The notes beneath the pieces are model-generated. The model saw only the letters and a program-made list of their open reading frames with translations, ran no database searches and was not told the origin of the DNA. Both the position numbers and the translations under genes were made by a program. DNA of 64,000 nucleotides from Flectonema sp. DT1601 (lineage: Eukaryota > Euglenozoa > Diplonemea > Diplonemida > Diplonemidae), in contig OZ025787.1 in the NCBI GenBank assembly GCA_964019425.1, forward strand, positions 1,054,001-1,118,000, given 5' to 3'. Position 1 is the stretch's first letter. Every line of letters begins with the position of its first letter. Positions 30,477-42,875 of this stretch are shown here, piece by piece.

Positions 30477-31811
30477 AGTGAGAGAGGAGCCTGTAAATAA
30501 TAAATAAATAATACGAACAATACTACTTTGAGCAATTTGGTGACTGATCGCGCAGGACTTCCCCCCATGTCTGACATAGACACAAACCTGTATGAAGATA
30601 GTTTTAGATTTAATTAAAGGCCACAATAAGGATGGCGTTGGGAAAGAACAAAATAACAGCGATGGTTGCGAACCGATCGACTATTTTGAATTTTTATTTA
30701 TTTATTTTTTTTTATTGTCCCGACATTGAAATAATTAACTGCATTTCCAAAAGATCGTTATGCCGTTTTTTTAATTTTTGTTTCGTTTTTTTTTATTGTC
30801 TGAAATTGTGAGTCTGAACCGAGAAGAAAAGTTTTTTCCTTTCCCATGACTGGTACAACAAGCCATTCACTAATACTGACTAAGTGCCCAGATAGAATCA
30901 AAAAATAAGACTGCAGGAAGGAAGTAATCGACCGATCGAACGTGGAAGGGGGTTTGGCAAACTGAGCAACAAAATGAGCGTCAAATCATTAAACAGAACA
31001 CTCTCTGGAACACAGAGTCAAACCTCCAAATTTAAATCAAAAAAAAAAAGACGAGAGGAGAAGAGATAGAAAGGGGAAAAAAAAGGTAACTCAAAGAAGT
31101 AATCTGTAGACTACCACTGAGTTATTTTATGTTGAACGTCGTGTTCGTGTCATCTCTCTCGCTCTCTCTCTCTCATTCGAAAAAGAAAAAAAAGAAGGGG
31201 GGAAAAAATCAGACAGTCAACAGGTTGGTATCGCTTTCTACCACAAAAAACATTCCAAAGCTGAGAGGTCAGCATCATTATTTGGTTTATTTTTTTAGCA
31301 GAAAGAAACAAAAATAAATAAATGGAACGAGTTTTTTTTTTTTTTTTTTTTGAAAAAAAAACGTGAGAGGAAAATAAAACGTGAGAAGGAAAATAATGTC
31401 AATATCGCTGCTCACTTTGCAATTGATCGAAGAAAACATGGGTCTCACGACATGCTTTTTTTAGTTTACATTTCGCATGATATTCGGCTCTATGGAATGA
31501 AGCTAGTGGACAAGGCTTCTCGTCTTGCTCAGTAACGCAGGATCTTTAGGTCTGAAGACTCCATGACCAACGACAAATAAAATAATGAAAGGGAGAAGAA
31601 AAAAAACAGCACTTCAAGAAGATTAATCTGCCACAGTCGGTACATGTGGTAGACGCTTTTGACTACAACGCAAACACTGTCACCTATGACTTGATTAGGT
31701 GTAATAAAGCAAAAGAAAACGGGGGGAAATGGGAAGACAAGGAAGGGTCGAAAAAAAAAGTTTTTTCTTTTTCGGTGAACGAGATGTTTGATTTTGTCAA
31801 ACACAACAACA
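30477..31811. other. 1.3 kb AT-rich spacer
   Basis: The spacer contains the possible 5'UTR intron of the coiled-coil gene (30491-30587), a CT microsatellite at 31152-31174, a T20 run at 31332-31351 and several A-runs. Short frames on both strands are biased by homopolymers and not convincing. Nothing else recognisable. Confidence 0.55.
31152..31174. repeat. CT dinucleotide microsatellite
   Basis: The stretch is an almost perfect TC/CT repeat with one interruption (TCGC), in the spacer downstream of the SMP-C2 gene's neighbour region. Confidence 0.8.
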
Positions 31812-34800
31812 TTAGTCGGCTTCCAAAATACGTTTTTTGATTGCCTGAATGAAGACAGTTCCGTGTAGTTTCCACACGCTCTCTACAACGTCGGACTGTT
31901 TCTTCCAAAATTTCATTCCAACATCGTTAGAAACCTTCACTCCTACGGGAATATCAAATGGACCAGAAATTCCCTTCTCACAAGTCTCCATATCATACGG
32001 AACATCAAAAGACCCGATAGCTGTACCATTCTTGTCTAAGATTGACAGTTTAACGTTAGTTTTCCAAGTTCCGTTTCTCATATGTTCATCATCGTTGTCG
32101 ACAGTGACAACTCCTCTCATGTGTTGCATGAATTGAGGGTTTAGTGTAGCTCTGTTCTTTTCATGAACTGAACGGATAGCCTTTGCTAAGTCAGCATGAC
32201 TCGCGTCTTCTTGTAGTTTGTGAATCTCATCAACAATTTCAGAGTTTAGTAACAACGTCGCAGCAATCTCCGTGTGAGAGTCTCCATCTTTTTTCATCTG
32301 ACGAACTGCTTGAATAATATTAGCGATGTCGAGAGTTGTTGTTTTGGCAAACCTGTTGTTGGTGGTGTTGTTGTTGGTATTGTTATTTATATTTCCACGA
32401 CCAAAACTAATGTTAAAATGTTAAAGTAATACACACCCTGACTTACTAGTAAGCGTGGCTGGTCCAACCTCAGCCTTTACCTTGAATGGTCCTTCCAGAG
32501 GAAGACCAGGAGGGATGTCAGTGATTTCATTGACAGTAGCCTTTAACAAATAGGCATCGATCCTTGAGGCTTCACCTTCTGTAGTAAGCCAAGAAGTAGA
32601 TAAGATGATGTTTGCGGGAGATTTATCACTTCCAACAACCGCAACACGTTCAAATACCGTGTGAGTTGGGCTTGATGAGACTTCGTCTTTCACACATAGA
32701 GAAAGATCACATGTTGCTTTGGCTCCCATTCGTTTTAAGGCTCTGATTGGTAGACCTTCGCGGACCAGATCAATTCCTCCACCGACAACTGATTCTAAGG
32801 AATGAACTTTTCCAATCATATCATCCTGTAAGATATCATCATCCATTACAGATATCATTAACCTTTGATCTAAATTATAAACAATAAGATCAACAGTGTT
32901 GTGAGTCGACTCATTGTATTCAGGGTCAAGGGATTTCACTGCCTTGGTAGTGTGAGTTTGACTTCCAAGTCTCATCTTTACATAAAAGTCACCAGCGACG
33001 TGTGATCCAGTAAGAGACCTGTCAGATGTTGGAAGGTGATGACAGCTTTCAATAGCGACTCTAATAACACCAATTGGTTCAGGGTATGCTAAATCAATAG
33101 CTTTAACAATTGGATCTAAAGGAATTGCAATAAAATTTGGAACACAACAAACTTGTGCCATTTGATCAACAACTGTCGAGGCAATAAGAGAATTTAATTT
33201 TGGAATCTTATCAACGACATCCGCAAGTCCCGTTAGATCAAAAGCCAACTCCGGAGGATTTGGTAACGTAATCTGAGCAGCTCCTACAAACGGTGATCTA
33301 TTTAAAAGGTTCGATAAGGCAATTTGAACAGAGAATCTGAACAAAACATCCTTCACGCCAACCTTAATTGTTGAGCTGCCAATTAAACTTTTTACATTTA
33401 CTTCAACTCTGACATCCATGTCAGAGACGAATGAAATATTATTTAAGATGATTGTACAACCGTCGCATTGGTCGGTGTTTTTCTGCATTATCTTATCCAC
33501 CCTAATAGTGTTCATTGCGAATGGCTTGTTGCCGATATCAAACTTTGGAATTCCAATAGTGACAGCTGGTCCTGGAAGAGTCTTTGTAACATCATTCAAG
33601 GCTGGGACTACAGCACCATGAACAATGTCTTCTGTGACAGTACGAAGTTGTTGCCAAATAGACATAATAAAAAAGTTAACCCACTCCAGTGTCTCAGCTA
33701 TGTTGATAACGTCTTTCTCACCATTTAATTTCCCAATGAGAACATCATAATCACCCCAGGTTAATGCTCCTTCTTTTAGACAGGCATCTAATGAGGATCT
33801 CTTAACATCTGTTACGCCTGCACCAATAATTGGGTTCTTGCCCATATAAAAGTCTTCTCTGGCTTGAACCACTGTCGCGTCTGCTTTTTCTTTCTTACCT
33901 GCTGGCCAGTCAATGGAGCACCACATGTTACCCTTGGCTTCCCAATCTTGGACGTAGGCTTCTGTGTGCCACCATTCGCTGAATGCCTTTGTAGGGTCGA
34001 GAGCATCAGCGACGAGGTTCCAGTTTGCTGGAAGTGTACCTGTTGAATTGATTGGATTGAGTAATTATATTATAATAATTGAATATAATAAACACTTGTT
34101 AGAATCATACCTGTGTTAACGATTGCCTTTATCGTAATAGATCCGTGGAGGGAGGCAGTTTTGCCTCCGATTTCAAGAGCGAATGGACCATTCAAGTCTG
34201 CATCTGTTCCAATTGAATCGTTTTTAACTACCTTGTTGAGGACTGCCATTGTCTGTTTGTAGTTGTGGTTGTGTAACATTCAGTCAGTTTAGAAATGAAT
34301 AAATAAAAAACACAAACCTTGTCATCACCATCAATAACGGTGATTTTGACGGCAGTTTCACAATTTTCACCAGCAGTGGTCTTCAGATGCATTCTTTTAT
34401 CAAAGTGAGGATCGGTTGCTCTGTGTCTTGATGATTGAGTAGCGGCAATCTCTCCATACCAAGTGTATAGCTCTCCTAACTTCTCGTAAAAGGCTTCACG
34501 TTCACGCAATTGTTGTGCATTGCATCCTGGGCTTAAAACTCCTTCTTTTCTAGCAGCCCAGTATTGTGTGCCTGCGGCTTTTGAGAAATCAGGATGAGCT
34601 TTGTAGTTATTCATGTACTTGGATTGCTTCCACCAGGTGCCATCATCATCGTTAACACCTAAGGAATAGTCAGTGCTGGTTTTTGCGATTGCTTTTTCAA
34701 TGAGTTTCTTATCACCAGATTGGATCAATCCAGTTATCCTCATTATGCTGTCAATTTGTTTTCCAGTTTCATGAAGAGTACGAATATCGCGAAGCATTTC

Positions 34801-36590
34801 CTCAGAATCAGCGAACGCACCCGGCCTGGCAATTCCAAGTTTAGCGATACCAGCATTGTTGATTATTTTATCGAGATCAAGATCTAGTTCAACCTGTTTA
34901 GTTTTAATTATATAAGATTACAAGTATCACATAAAGAGATGATGTATTAATACAAACCTTTGATCTTTTAATAGATTTAGAAGTAGTAATTCCATTAATA
35001 CTCGTCTCAATACGATATGGAGGTTTGAATGCTCCAAGAGGAACACCTTTGACGTCAGCTATGGAAACTGTGACAAGCTGGTCATCACCCGGTTTTAGTT
35101 CTGAATCAGAAATAGTTAACCACTCACCAGTTAGAGTGACAGTGCAGACCTCTTCATCTTCAATCAAAGGTTGACCTTCACGAGTGATGAATGGAACTGT
35201 TGCTGTTTTTCTTTTTGCGATTCGATTGGCTGGTAAGTTGCTAACAGATCCCAACAAAGTAGATCCAATTGGACCACTTTCATGTAATTCAATCACTACC
35301 CATTGTTCTTGATTATAAATTAAATAGTCAAAGCTATCATTCCAAACTGGTGTCTTTGTACTTGAAATGATCTTCGTATCATGAGTAGTGGATCCAACTA
35401 AAACTCTAACAAAGAGATCATTACCAAGGAACTGCTCTGGACAGTTCACTGCACGCTGAATAGTAAGTCGAAGGATTCCTTCTGGTTCAGGGCTTCTAAC
35501 CTTCGCGACATCGACTCCTTTGTGAAGAGAGACTCCCAGCAAGTTCGGGATGACTGCAATTTCGGTAATCTGATCACGGACTGTGTCCTGGATAAGTGTT
35601 TTCAGACCTGTTTTTTTAGTTAAATTATTGTCTTCTTAAGTTGCAAAAAGTAATAATTTCATAAACAAGAAACGTTTCCCTCTATTATGAAGATAGAGTT
35701 AGCTGGTCTATAATTAGTTCACAACAGTTGTTGAGGAGCTTTACTAAACTCATCTGAAAACCAACACGTTCTTGACTATTAAATAAAAGTAATGAATGCA
35801 TACCTGTGATGTTTGCAACGTTTCCGAATCCGTTTTCCCAGTCGAGTTCAATAGAGGGAGGGTTTACGAACCCAAAACTAACTCCACCAACAATAGGTAT
35901 TTCACCCATAATTGGTCTGAACCACATGAATAGGTTACCGATGAATGTGAATCCTGCGATTGTAATTTTAGTGAGAGGAAGATTTACTTCAGTTTTACAA
36001 TTGCTTCGATAAGTTATCCCGAGAGAGAACTCAATCCCACCATCTTCTTCTCCATCAATCCCACTAACAGTTCTCATTCCAAGAGGAACGAATGCTGGAG
36101 TGTTTTCACCCAAAGTAAAGTTAATATCAATTCCAAGTGTTTTGGATAGTTCGTTAACCTGACGACTTATTTCAGATCCAACAGATGGCCACATTACTTC
36201 AATAATTGTATTTAGCCATTCCATTGTTTCAGGAAGAGTGTACTTACGTCCAGGGTTTGTTGGATCCTCACCAGTCACTGAAGTCAGTCTTCGGATGGCC
36301 ATGTTGTAGTCATCGAGTCCCATCGCTCCCACTTCCTTCGCTCTTTCTAATAGTTCTAATTTACCGAGTCGTTTTGTGGCTTTCTTTAACTTTCGTTTTT
36401 GCTCTTTCTCCTGTTCTGGACTTTTTTTTTCTTCGCCAGTATCAGTTGGTTCGTTAGCAGCCTCCTCGACATCCTGAATGATTTCTTGTTTAACAACAGC
36501 TGTTGTCTCGTGAATTCTCGCTTGCTGTTCTGCTGCTATCTTTCCTCGCCCTCGTTTTGGGGCTTCCTCAGAACACCCACAGTTTCCCAT
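31812..36590 (-). CDS. Tandem SMP-C2 / SMP-C2 lipid-transfer-type protein, acylated N-terminus
   Basis: Six exons fit: 36590-35804, 35607-34958, 34893-34318, 34252-34111, 34039-32437 and 32352-31812, with matching phases, giving about 1,432 residues. The N-terminus MGNCGCSEE is an excellent myristoylation plus palmitoylation signal. The first SMP-like domain (about 125-290) is followed by a C2 domain (ILRLTIQRAVNC, DLFVRVLVGS, LIYNQEQWVVIEL). A spacer region follows, then a second SMP-like domain (ETLEWVNFFIMSIWQQL) and a second C2 domain (GVIRVAIESC, VKMRLGSQTHTTK, VMDDDILQDDMIG). The sections after each C2 are also related (PLGAFKPPYRIE versus PLEGPFKVKAE). SMP domains shuttle lipids at membrane contact sites, as in extended synaptotagmins and tricalbins. 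Here no membrane hairpin is seen; acylation probably replaces it. The second C2 keeps more candidate Ca2+-binding aspartates. Confidence 0.85.
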
Positions 36591-37353
36591 CGCCCTTTTT
36601 CGCTTTTTTTCCCTGTTTGAACAAAAAATACTTTCATGAATAACAATCAAGTTCATCCCATACTCAACAATCTAATCACCAATATAATTATGTTAACGTC
36701 GTCACCTCACAGCAAGAGGCTGCTATCAGACATTTCCTTCTCTTGTTTGAAATAATATTAAACTATTATTCTGTGAGGTTTCATACACGCAATCAATCGA
36801 AAGAAGAAATCTACGAGAAGGAACAAAAGAAGACTGCTCAATTTAATATTTTTTTTTATTTTCACCAAAAGAACAGTGCCGTGATGAGATGCCGTATCTT
36901 ACTCACAGTAACACGATAACACGTTACTAAAATAAGGTTTTTTTTTTTTTAAAGTAAGCATAAATCTTTCCTTTGACAGAGGGACGGGGAAAGGGGAAAA
37001 AAAAAAGTGAGACCTTTTTTTTTTTTTTTTTTTAATAAATTTAGAAAGTTGGAGTTAAAAAAGGAAATCTATATTAGAAAGTTGTGGATACAAGTACTTG
37101 ATAAAAATAACAAGTTTTAGGTCAACTCAAAAAATTCTAAAGGGAGTGGTGGGAATGGAGAAATAAAATTAACAAACGGTACAAGACTATAAAAATAATT
37201 ATTTAATTTATTTTTTTTTTTTTTTATTTCTTTTGTATTGACACGTACCGAACAACGGATTCACAATCTGCATCAGATTTTGGTGATGTTGTTGTTTTTT
37301 TTTTTTTTTTTCAACACAAAAAAAAAAAACGGTTTCTTATAAAAACAATAGAT
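36591..37353. other. Spacer rich in T-runs
   Basis: This 763-nt spacer between the kinesin stop and the SMP-C2 start holds T19 at 37015-37033, T15 at 37211-37225 and T18 at 37294-37311. A TTCAAACAG acceptor (ending 36613) lies 22 nt before the SMP-C2 start. No gene is seen. Confidence 0.6.
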
Positions 37354-39459
37354 CTATTTCAACCTACGAGAAGCAGAACCAATCTGACAGTTGTTTACTT
37401 TGGTGGCAAATCGAAGAGAGTTGATTGTTTCATTAACGCTGTTAACAACAGGTGAAATGTTAACCATCATTAAAGTTTTACAGTCTCCTCCAAGACATGG
37501 TTTCAACATCCACGTTAGTGGAGAATTACGAAAAACATGAGACTTTGTTCCAGCATTCTTACGAGCTGCGTGTATTGCCTGAATTACATTACCGAGATGG
37601 GTCAAGGATGTGTTTATGTGTTCAGCTTCCTTTAATGCTTCACCAGTGACTCCGCTGTCTTTAACACGTTCTGAACCAGCGAGATCGATTAAATTAATTT
37701 CTGTATTCATAGTCTGATCAATACCAGAATTACGTCCTTGAACTTTAAGAGTGAAAACAGAATGAGATCTGGAAGATGAATCGTTCATCTTTGTAGCGCT
37801 AACAGTTCTTCTACTTCCAGCGAGTCTCAATGCATCATGAACACCTTCAATAGAGTGAACTGGTATTGTGGTACAGTTGCTTAAATAAGTATCACCCGTG
37901 TCTTTATTGTGATGGATTTCGATTTTTTTGTCCATCGCTGCGAGTTTCTCTCCACCGTCGTCGCTGAGTAAATCTCTGATTTTTTCGTTGTAAATTTCGA
38001 CGTATCGAAGAGAGAGGTTAAGTTCCCAACCGAATTCTTTCATCTTCCCAGAACGATCAAACAGTAATTGAACAGTCCTCGGGATTAAACCAATCTCATC
38101 TCCTTCAGGTCCTCCCTCCATTGTGTATGTTTTTCCAGAACCCGTTTGTCCGTACGCAAAGATGCAAACTTTGTACCCGTCCATCGCTGAGTGAACCATT
38201 TGAGAGACTTCACTAAAGATATCTTCTTGAGTACTTGTTGGTCCGAATGCCCTGTCGAATTCAAAGTGAGAAAGCTTTCCAGCCTTAGCATTACCTGTTG
38301 CTGATGTTGTGTTGGCTTCTTGAACTGTTATCTTTCTAAAGTCAAGTTTGTCAGGAAATCCAAACATCTTTGATGTGACTTCCTCTGTTCCTAACGATGG
38401 TCTCAGACGAGCAAAGACTCGAATATTTCCCTTAAGCTCTTGAAGACTATTATGAAGCATTCGACGAACTTGTTCAGCCTGAGATAAAGTATCTTCCTTC
38501 TCACGGAGTTGAACAGAAGCTGTCTGAACGTCTCTTTGAAGAGCAGCCATCTTGTCGCGAATATTCTTTAATTCTTGTGATAGTTGTTGTTTATCATCTC
38601 TAAGTTTGTAAACTTGTTTCTCAGCTTCTTTTGTCTTTTCCACCATCGTCTTTGAGGATTCTACTGAGTCAGCGAGTTTTGCTTCCAACTCTTTGGCATT
38701 CTTTTCTAATTTTTTATTATCTTCACGAAGTTGTTTGATAGTTGACTCATCACGACTTGACACAATTGGCTGGCGCTCAACACGTTTTGGTTCAGGACGA
38801 GCATCAACAGGTGCGGCAGCAGGTGTCGCAGTCACAGTAATTTGATTCGACGTTACGACAACTGGTTTGTGTCGTTTGGTCGGATTGGTGCTGTTGCATC
38901 TTTTCTTTTGAAGAAAGAACATCGCTGGATTCTCATTCTCATCAATGCCGTTAGCTGATGAGGTTTTTACTTCAGCAGTTGGTGCAGTTGAAACAGAATT
39001 CAAATTAAGTCTCGGTAGAGGTTCCGGTTTGTCACGCTTCCTTCTTGAAGGTGTTGGTGTCTTCACAGGTGTTCTTGATGACGTTTGTTGAGAACGAACT
39101 CGACTAGCGTTGTACTCAGGGAGTTCTTCACCATCAACAACACAGTCAAACCATCTTTTAAACCAATTTAGAAAACTTAAATTATGTGTCTGCTGTCCTT
39201 TTGCCAATTTCTGGATGTCAATATCACCCGACGGGAAATCCGCTCCTTTCTTTGCGAGAATGTTCATCACAATTTTGAAATTTGCCAGTCTCTGTTCTTC
39301 ATTTCTTGCTTTTAATACAACTTTTGCCATCGGCATCTCTTTATCAAATAAGATGTGAAGTAGTTGACAGTACTGCCATCCCTCGCCCATCTCAACTATT
39401 TTAGTCATGTTCGTGTCTAGTTGACCATTCAGCCACTGAAGCAAAACTCTCGTTGACAT
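37354..39459 (-). CDS. Kinesin-14 motor with N-terminal EB1-type CH domain
   Basis: This single-exon gene encodes 701 residues from ATG 39459, 29 nt after the acceptor CCAGCAG. Residues 1-118 match the EB1-type calponin-homology domain that recognises growing microtubule ends (LLQWLNGQLDTNMTKIVEM, YCQLLHILF, LAKGQQTHNLSFLNWFKRWF). A Pro/Ser/Arg linker and a coiled coil (about 215-340) follow. The C-terminal motor has a kinesin-14 neck (LHNSLQELKGNIRVFARLRP), P-loop GQTGSGKT near 438, switch I NDSSSRSH, switch II DLAGSE and FRNSPLTWMLKPCLGGD. Kinesin-14 motors walk to microtubule minus ends and organise spindles; EB1 domains track plus ends. The CH domain differs from that of plant KCH kinesins, which is calponin/actin-binding type. 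The fusion lies in one uninterrupted frame, so it is not an annotation join. Confidence 0.93.
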   Translation of the reverse strand: MSTRVLLQWLNGQLDTNMTKIVEMGEGWQYCQLLHILFDKEMPMAKVVLKARNEEQRLANFKIVMNILAKKGADFPSGDIDIQKLAKGQQTHNLSFLNWFKRWFDCVVDGEELPEYNASRVRSQQTSSRTPVKTPTPSRRKRDKPEPLPRLNLNSVSTAPTAEVKTSSANGIDENENPAMFFLQKKRCNSTNPTKRHKPVVVTSNQITVTATPAAAPVDARPEPKRVERQPIVSSRDESTIKQLREDNKKLEKNAKELEAKLADSVESSKTMVEKTKEAEKQVYKLRDDKQQLSQELKNIRDKMAALQRDVQTASVQLREKEDTLSQAEQVRRMLHNSLQELKGNIRVFARLRPSLGTEEVTSKMFGFPDKLDFRKITVQEANTTSATGNAKAGKLSHFEFDRAFGPTSTQEDIFSEVSQMVHSAMDGYKVCIFAYGQTGSGKTYTMEGGPEGDEIGLIPRTVQLLFDRSGKMKEFGWELNLSLRYVEIYNEKIRDLLSDDGGEKLAAMDKKIEIHHNKDTGDTYLSNCTTIPVHSIEGVHDALRLAGSRRTVSATKMNDSSSRSHSVFTLKVQGRNSGIDQTMNTEINLIDLAGSERVKDSGVTGEALKEAEHINTSLTHLGNVIQAIHAARKNAGTKSHVFRNSPLTWMLKPCLGGDCKTLMMVNISPVVNSVNETINSLRFATKVNNCQIGSASRRLK

Positions 39460-41437
39460 TTTTTTTTTATTATTATTATTGTTTCCGACTGCTGGAGGTG
39501 AGATGGTTGATAAAAACAAGCAACAGTAATAACATGACATGTGTGAGCATCTGTTAAAAATAAATATATCCACAGAAAATGATGATTTTGAAGACTACAC
39601 ACATAACGAATTATGATAAGTTTACAAAAAAAAAAAAAGAATTCAATATTTATTGAGGGGCTTGCAGGAACTGCAATTCCTCTCAAGAAGCACAGTACTA
39701 CAGAACAGAGATATAGGTTTTATATAAGAAAAAAAAAAATAATTAAGAAAAAAAGGAATAAGGAAAAGAAAGAAAAAAAAAAAACGGATTTTAACAATGG
39801 AAAAGCAATGGCGGTGCATGTCGTGCGTGAATTGAATTGCTTTTTTTTTTTTTTTTCCCTTAGATTACTGTCTTCGGAGTACTACAAAGATACCTTATAC
39901 CTAGCAACAGTATTGCGTGAAAAGGGGATACGGAAAACAAAAAGGTGGGAAACAGTGAGAAGAAAAGAAATAGAAACAAGAATAATATACAACTAACCTG
40001 GTCATCTCAGTCGCCCTTTTTCATATTTAGTTGTCGTCTAGTGGGGAAAAGAGGGGGACAAGGGAATGGGCGATTGCACCCATCAAAGTTTTTTTTTTTT
40101 CTAAACAAGATTTTGACACTTTGTTTAAAAAAAAAAAAAAAAAAAAAAGTGGGGGAGGGAATACAAATGACCAGAAAACGATATCACAAATGTTTTCTAT
40201 GTAATAAGTCGTCTTTTTATTTGAAGCAAACCCACGTGACATATCAGCAGGTTCGCAATATTGTTTCAAACACTCAGAACATATCGCACGACAACCCCAG
40301 ACGATGATATCTAATTCACTTCAACACCAACTAGATTATTCGCTAAATATCTCATTTTATTAAATTCAAAGTAGCTAACATCTGTAGTACTTTCATACTA
40401 ACAAAAATACACCATTACAATAAGAAACCATGTCCACAAAGACAGGCAGTACTGATTTACAAGAAGAAGGAAACTAAAAGTAGGATTTAAAAAAGCAAAC
40501 ACACAGAGAAGGTTGATTCTTAAATGAATCAAGAAGAATACTGACAACATGCAGTCTGGGATATGTACACGACAGAACGAAAAACTAACTGCCACTAGTA
40601 ATGATCATCACCCAAGTCTGACTGCAACCTAAAATGACTAATCAGTTTTACAAAAGACAGTTACATCACATTACCACATTGAGATATAAGTAGGGGTGGG
40701 GTGGTCTGGTAGGATACAAAAAAATATGGATGGGACAGATGGCGGGAAAATAAAAAAAAAATATATTTTTAAAAAAAAAACAGTCTGCAGACCGTCGTAA
40801 CACACAAACAAAAAAGCTATTTTGATTATCGTTGTCACACCTTATGTTTTCCTGTCAAAGTGCATCATTATTGTACGGCTTACTTGCTAACGACACATTC
40901 TAAAAGAAAAACCTGACTGTTGTCAAGTTGGGTACAGGACCCCACAGAAGATGATTAACAAAAGAAAGCAAATAGATAATTATAATACAGAAAAAAAAAT
41001 ACATTTAAAAAAAAAAAAACGATATAACAAATATGAAATGAAACTTAAATACAATAACCAACAACAACAGCTGTACGGATCTTATCCTTCACGAACCTTG
41101 GTTATGAAAGTTGTTTATTCGCTGCTTCTCCTTAGTAAGTTCAAGGACACAGTTAGTTTTTTTTTGTTAAAAAAATAAAGATACGGGGAGATGGAAGGAA
41201 AAAAAGTCTAAAAAAAATTTATCGATTCGAAGAGAACGAGTTTAGCTGGACAACAACAGGTCGAAGAAACAAACGACCCTCAGCTGTCAGCACTCTCGCT
41301 GCTGTATTAGTCTGACGCCATACTTCAAAAAAGTTGAAATAAACTCCCACAGACTCTATTAAACAAGCCTTATATTTTATTAAAAAAAATCACAAAAAAA
41401 ACAACAAACACTACACTTTTGAGAATAGTTCCTATTT
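39460..41437. other. 2 kb AT-rich spacer
   Basis: This long spacer holds many homopolymers (for example A22 at 40127-40148, and A or T runs near 39627, 39842 and 40091). Short frames on both strands are homopolymer-driven. A minus-strand stretch near 40250-40310 reads CRAICSECLKQYC in one frame but is closed by stops soon after on its 5' side. I found no convincing gene, tRNA or snRNA. Confidence 0.5.
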
Positions 41438-42660
41438 TTATAACAATCTGACGTCTATCCCAGGAGTACAGGCCCTTAAAGTAACTCCACGTCGTATTAA
41501 TCGAGTTCGAGAACTACTTCTAGAGATTAGAGGTTTTATAAAAGAAGCATCCGAACGTCTTCCTCTCGGAGTTGACGCTCCTCTTTGAAATGATTCTTGA
41601 GGAGGTTGAGAGAATGTGGCTGAGGCGGTTCTTTGTAATTTCCGTCTTGGAGAAGTTGTCGTTGCTGTACTGCTTGACGGGAATGTAAAAGTTTGAGTTG
41701 AAGGTCTGTAATACCGAGGTGAAGGCATTCCAGCAGCACTATAACTTGCTCTAATTCCCTGCATATTTAATGGTTTGATTCCGTTTGTCGATTTATTTCT
41801 TCTGAACATGATGGACCTCTCGCTGTCAAACGTGAGGTGAATTTCGTTACATATTTTTAAATATTCGCTCTCAATACCTTCTCGGGTTTGTTTTTCTTTG
41901 TTGCAGACTTTTCTCCTGTCGACGAGGGCAGAGCTTTGTTTTTTAATTATTGTTCGGCGTCCTACCCGACCCATTCCACGGAGGGTTTGTGATGGTGGCT
42001 GCTGTTGTTCTTGTCGTCGTCCTCCTGTAGGTCGTCGTCTGCCTCCATTTTTTATAACCTTCCATCGAGTAGTACCAACTCCTGGATTATTTAAGTCTTC
42101 TCGATGACCAAAGCTGGATGCCTCTTCTGCTCCCGATGAAATCCAATAAACCTGTTGTGTTTTGAGTGTTTTGTTATATTATTGTGAATATTGGGTCCCC
42201 TTCATAATAATTAATAAAAACATACCTCACCATCAAACATTCCTAAAATAGTTCCAACAACACCAGTAGCTGTTTGAATAACATCCCCGTGACGAAGGGG
42301 CATCATAAAGCAGCATTCGTGAGTGTCAAGAGTTCTCTTTTTATTACCCACGCAAGTCACAATAATTGGTGACCGGACTGCAGATCTCGGAACCAGATGC
42401 GTTCGTTCCCTTCGTTTAGCAACGGGCCGACTCTTTTTTGAGTTTAATTTCTTGTCGTAAACTTTTTTAGTTTCTTTATTCTTCAAAGTTTCATAAGCCT
42501 CCTGAACACATTGAAACTTCTGCAGTTCTCCCTCACGATCGGGATGATGAGTTCTCGCTTCTCTGTGATAAGCGCTCTTAATGTCATCTGCTGTAGCCGT
42601 TAAGTCTAAACCTAAAACAGAGTAATAGCTGCCATCAAGTGGATCAGACTCATCACCCAT
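41438..42660 (-). CDS. J-domain (DnaJ/Hsp40-type) protein
   Basis: Two exons, 42660-42226 and 42151-41438 (phase 0, donor GTATGTTTT, acceptor CACAACAG), encode about 382 residues. The J domain lies at about 10-75 with the Hsp70-stimulating HPD motif at 39-41 (REARTHHPDREGELQKF). It lacks the Gly/Phe and zinc-finger regions of type I/II Hsp40s, so it is a type III J protein. The middle (LRHGDVIQTATGVVGTILGMFDGEVYWIS) resembles a small beta domain. The C-terminal half is basic and Ser/Arg/Pro-rich (TSPRRKLQRTASATF, RGRRSDASF) and probably disordered. It would recruit Hsp70 to an unknown client. ATG 42660 is 15 nt after a CCTCATTCAG acceptor. Confidence 0.85.
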
Positions 42661-42875
42661 TTAATTATTTACAATCTGAATGAGGATGAGGATGAAGTCG
42701 GGGGATGAAGCAAAAAATATCAAAAAAAAAAAAAATGTATTATAATAATATTCGGTGTAAACAGCATTAAGTTAGGCCAGATTAGTAGCAACACCGAAAA
42801 AAATGGAAATGAAATCTATTTTTGACGTCAGAAAGAAACAAAAACGGAACACAAAAGCATATCATTTAAAATTTC
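42661..42875. other. Short spacer between the Exo84-like and J-protein genes
   Basis: This 215-nt spacer contains an A13-type run and the J-protein gene's acceptor (ending 42676). It holds nothing else recognisable. Confidence 0.5.

Noticed and set aside
30491-30587. 5'UTR intron of the coiled-coil gene as proof of ordinary cis-splicing
   Set aside because: The donor-like CATACAG/GTTTGTG fits the local consensus, but one candidate is not enough to decide between cis- and trans-splicing.
40230-40310. Zinc-finger-like CxxxCxxC peptide on the minus strand
   Set aside because: The frame is closed by a stop immediately upstream and runs into a homopolymer downstream; no exon structure could be supported.
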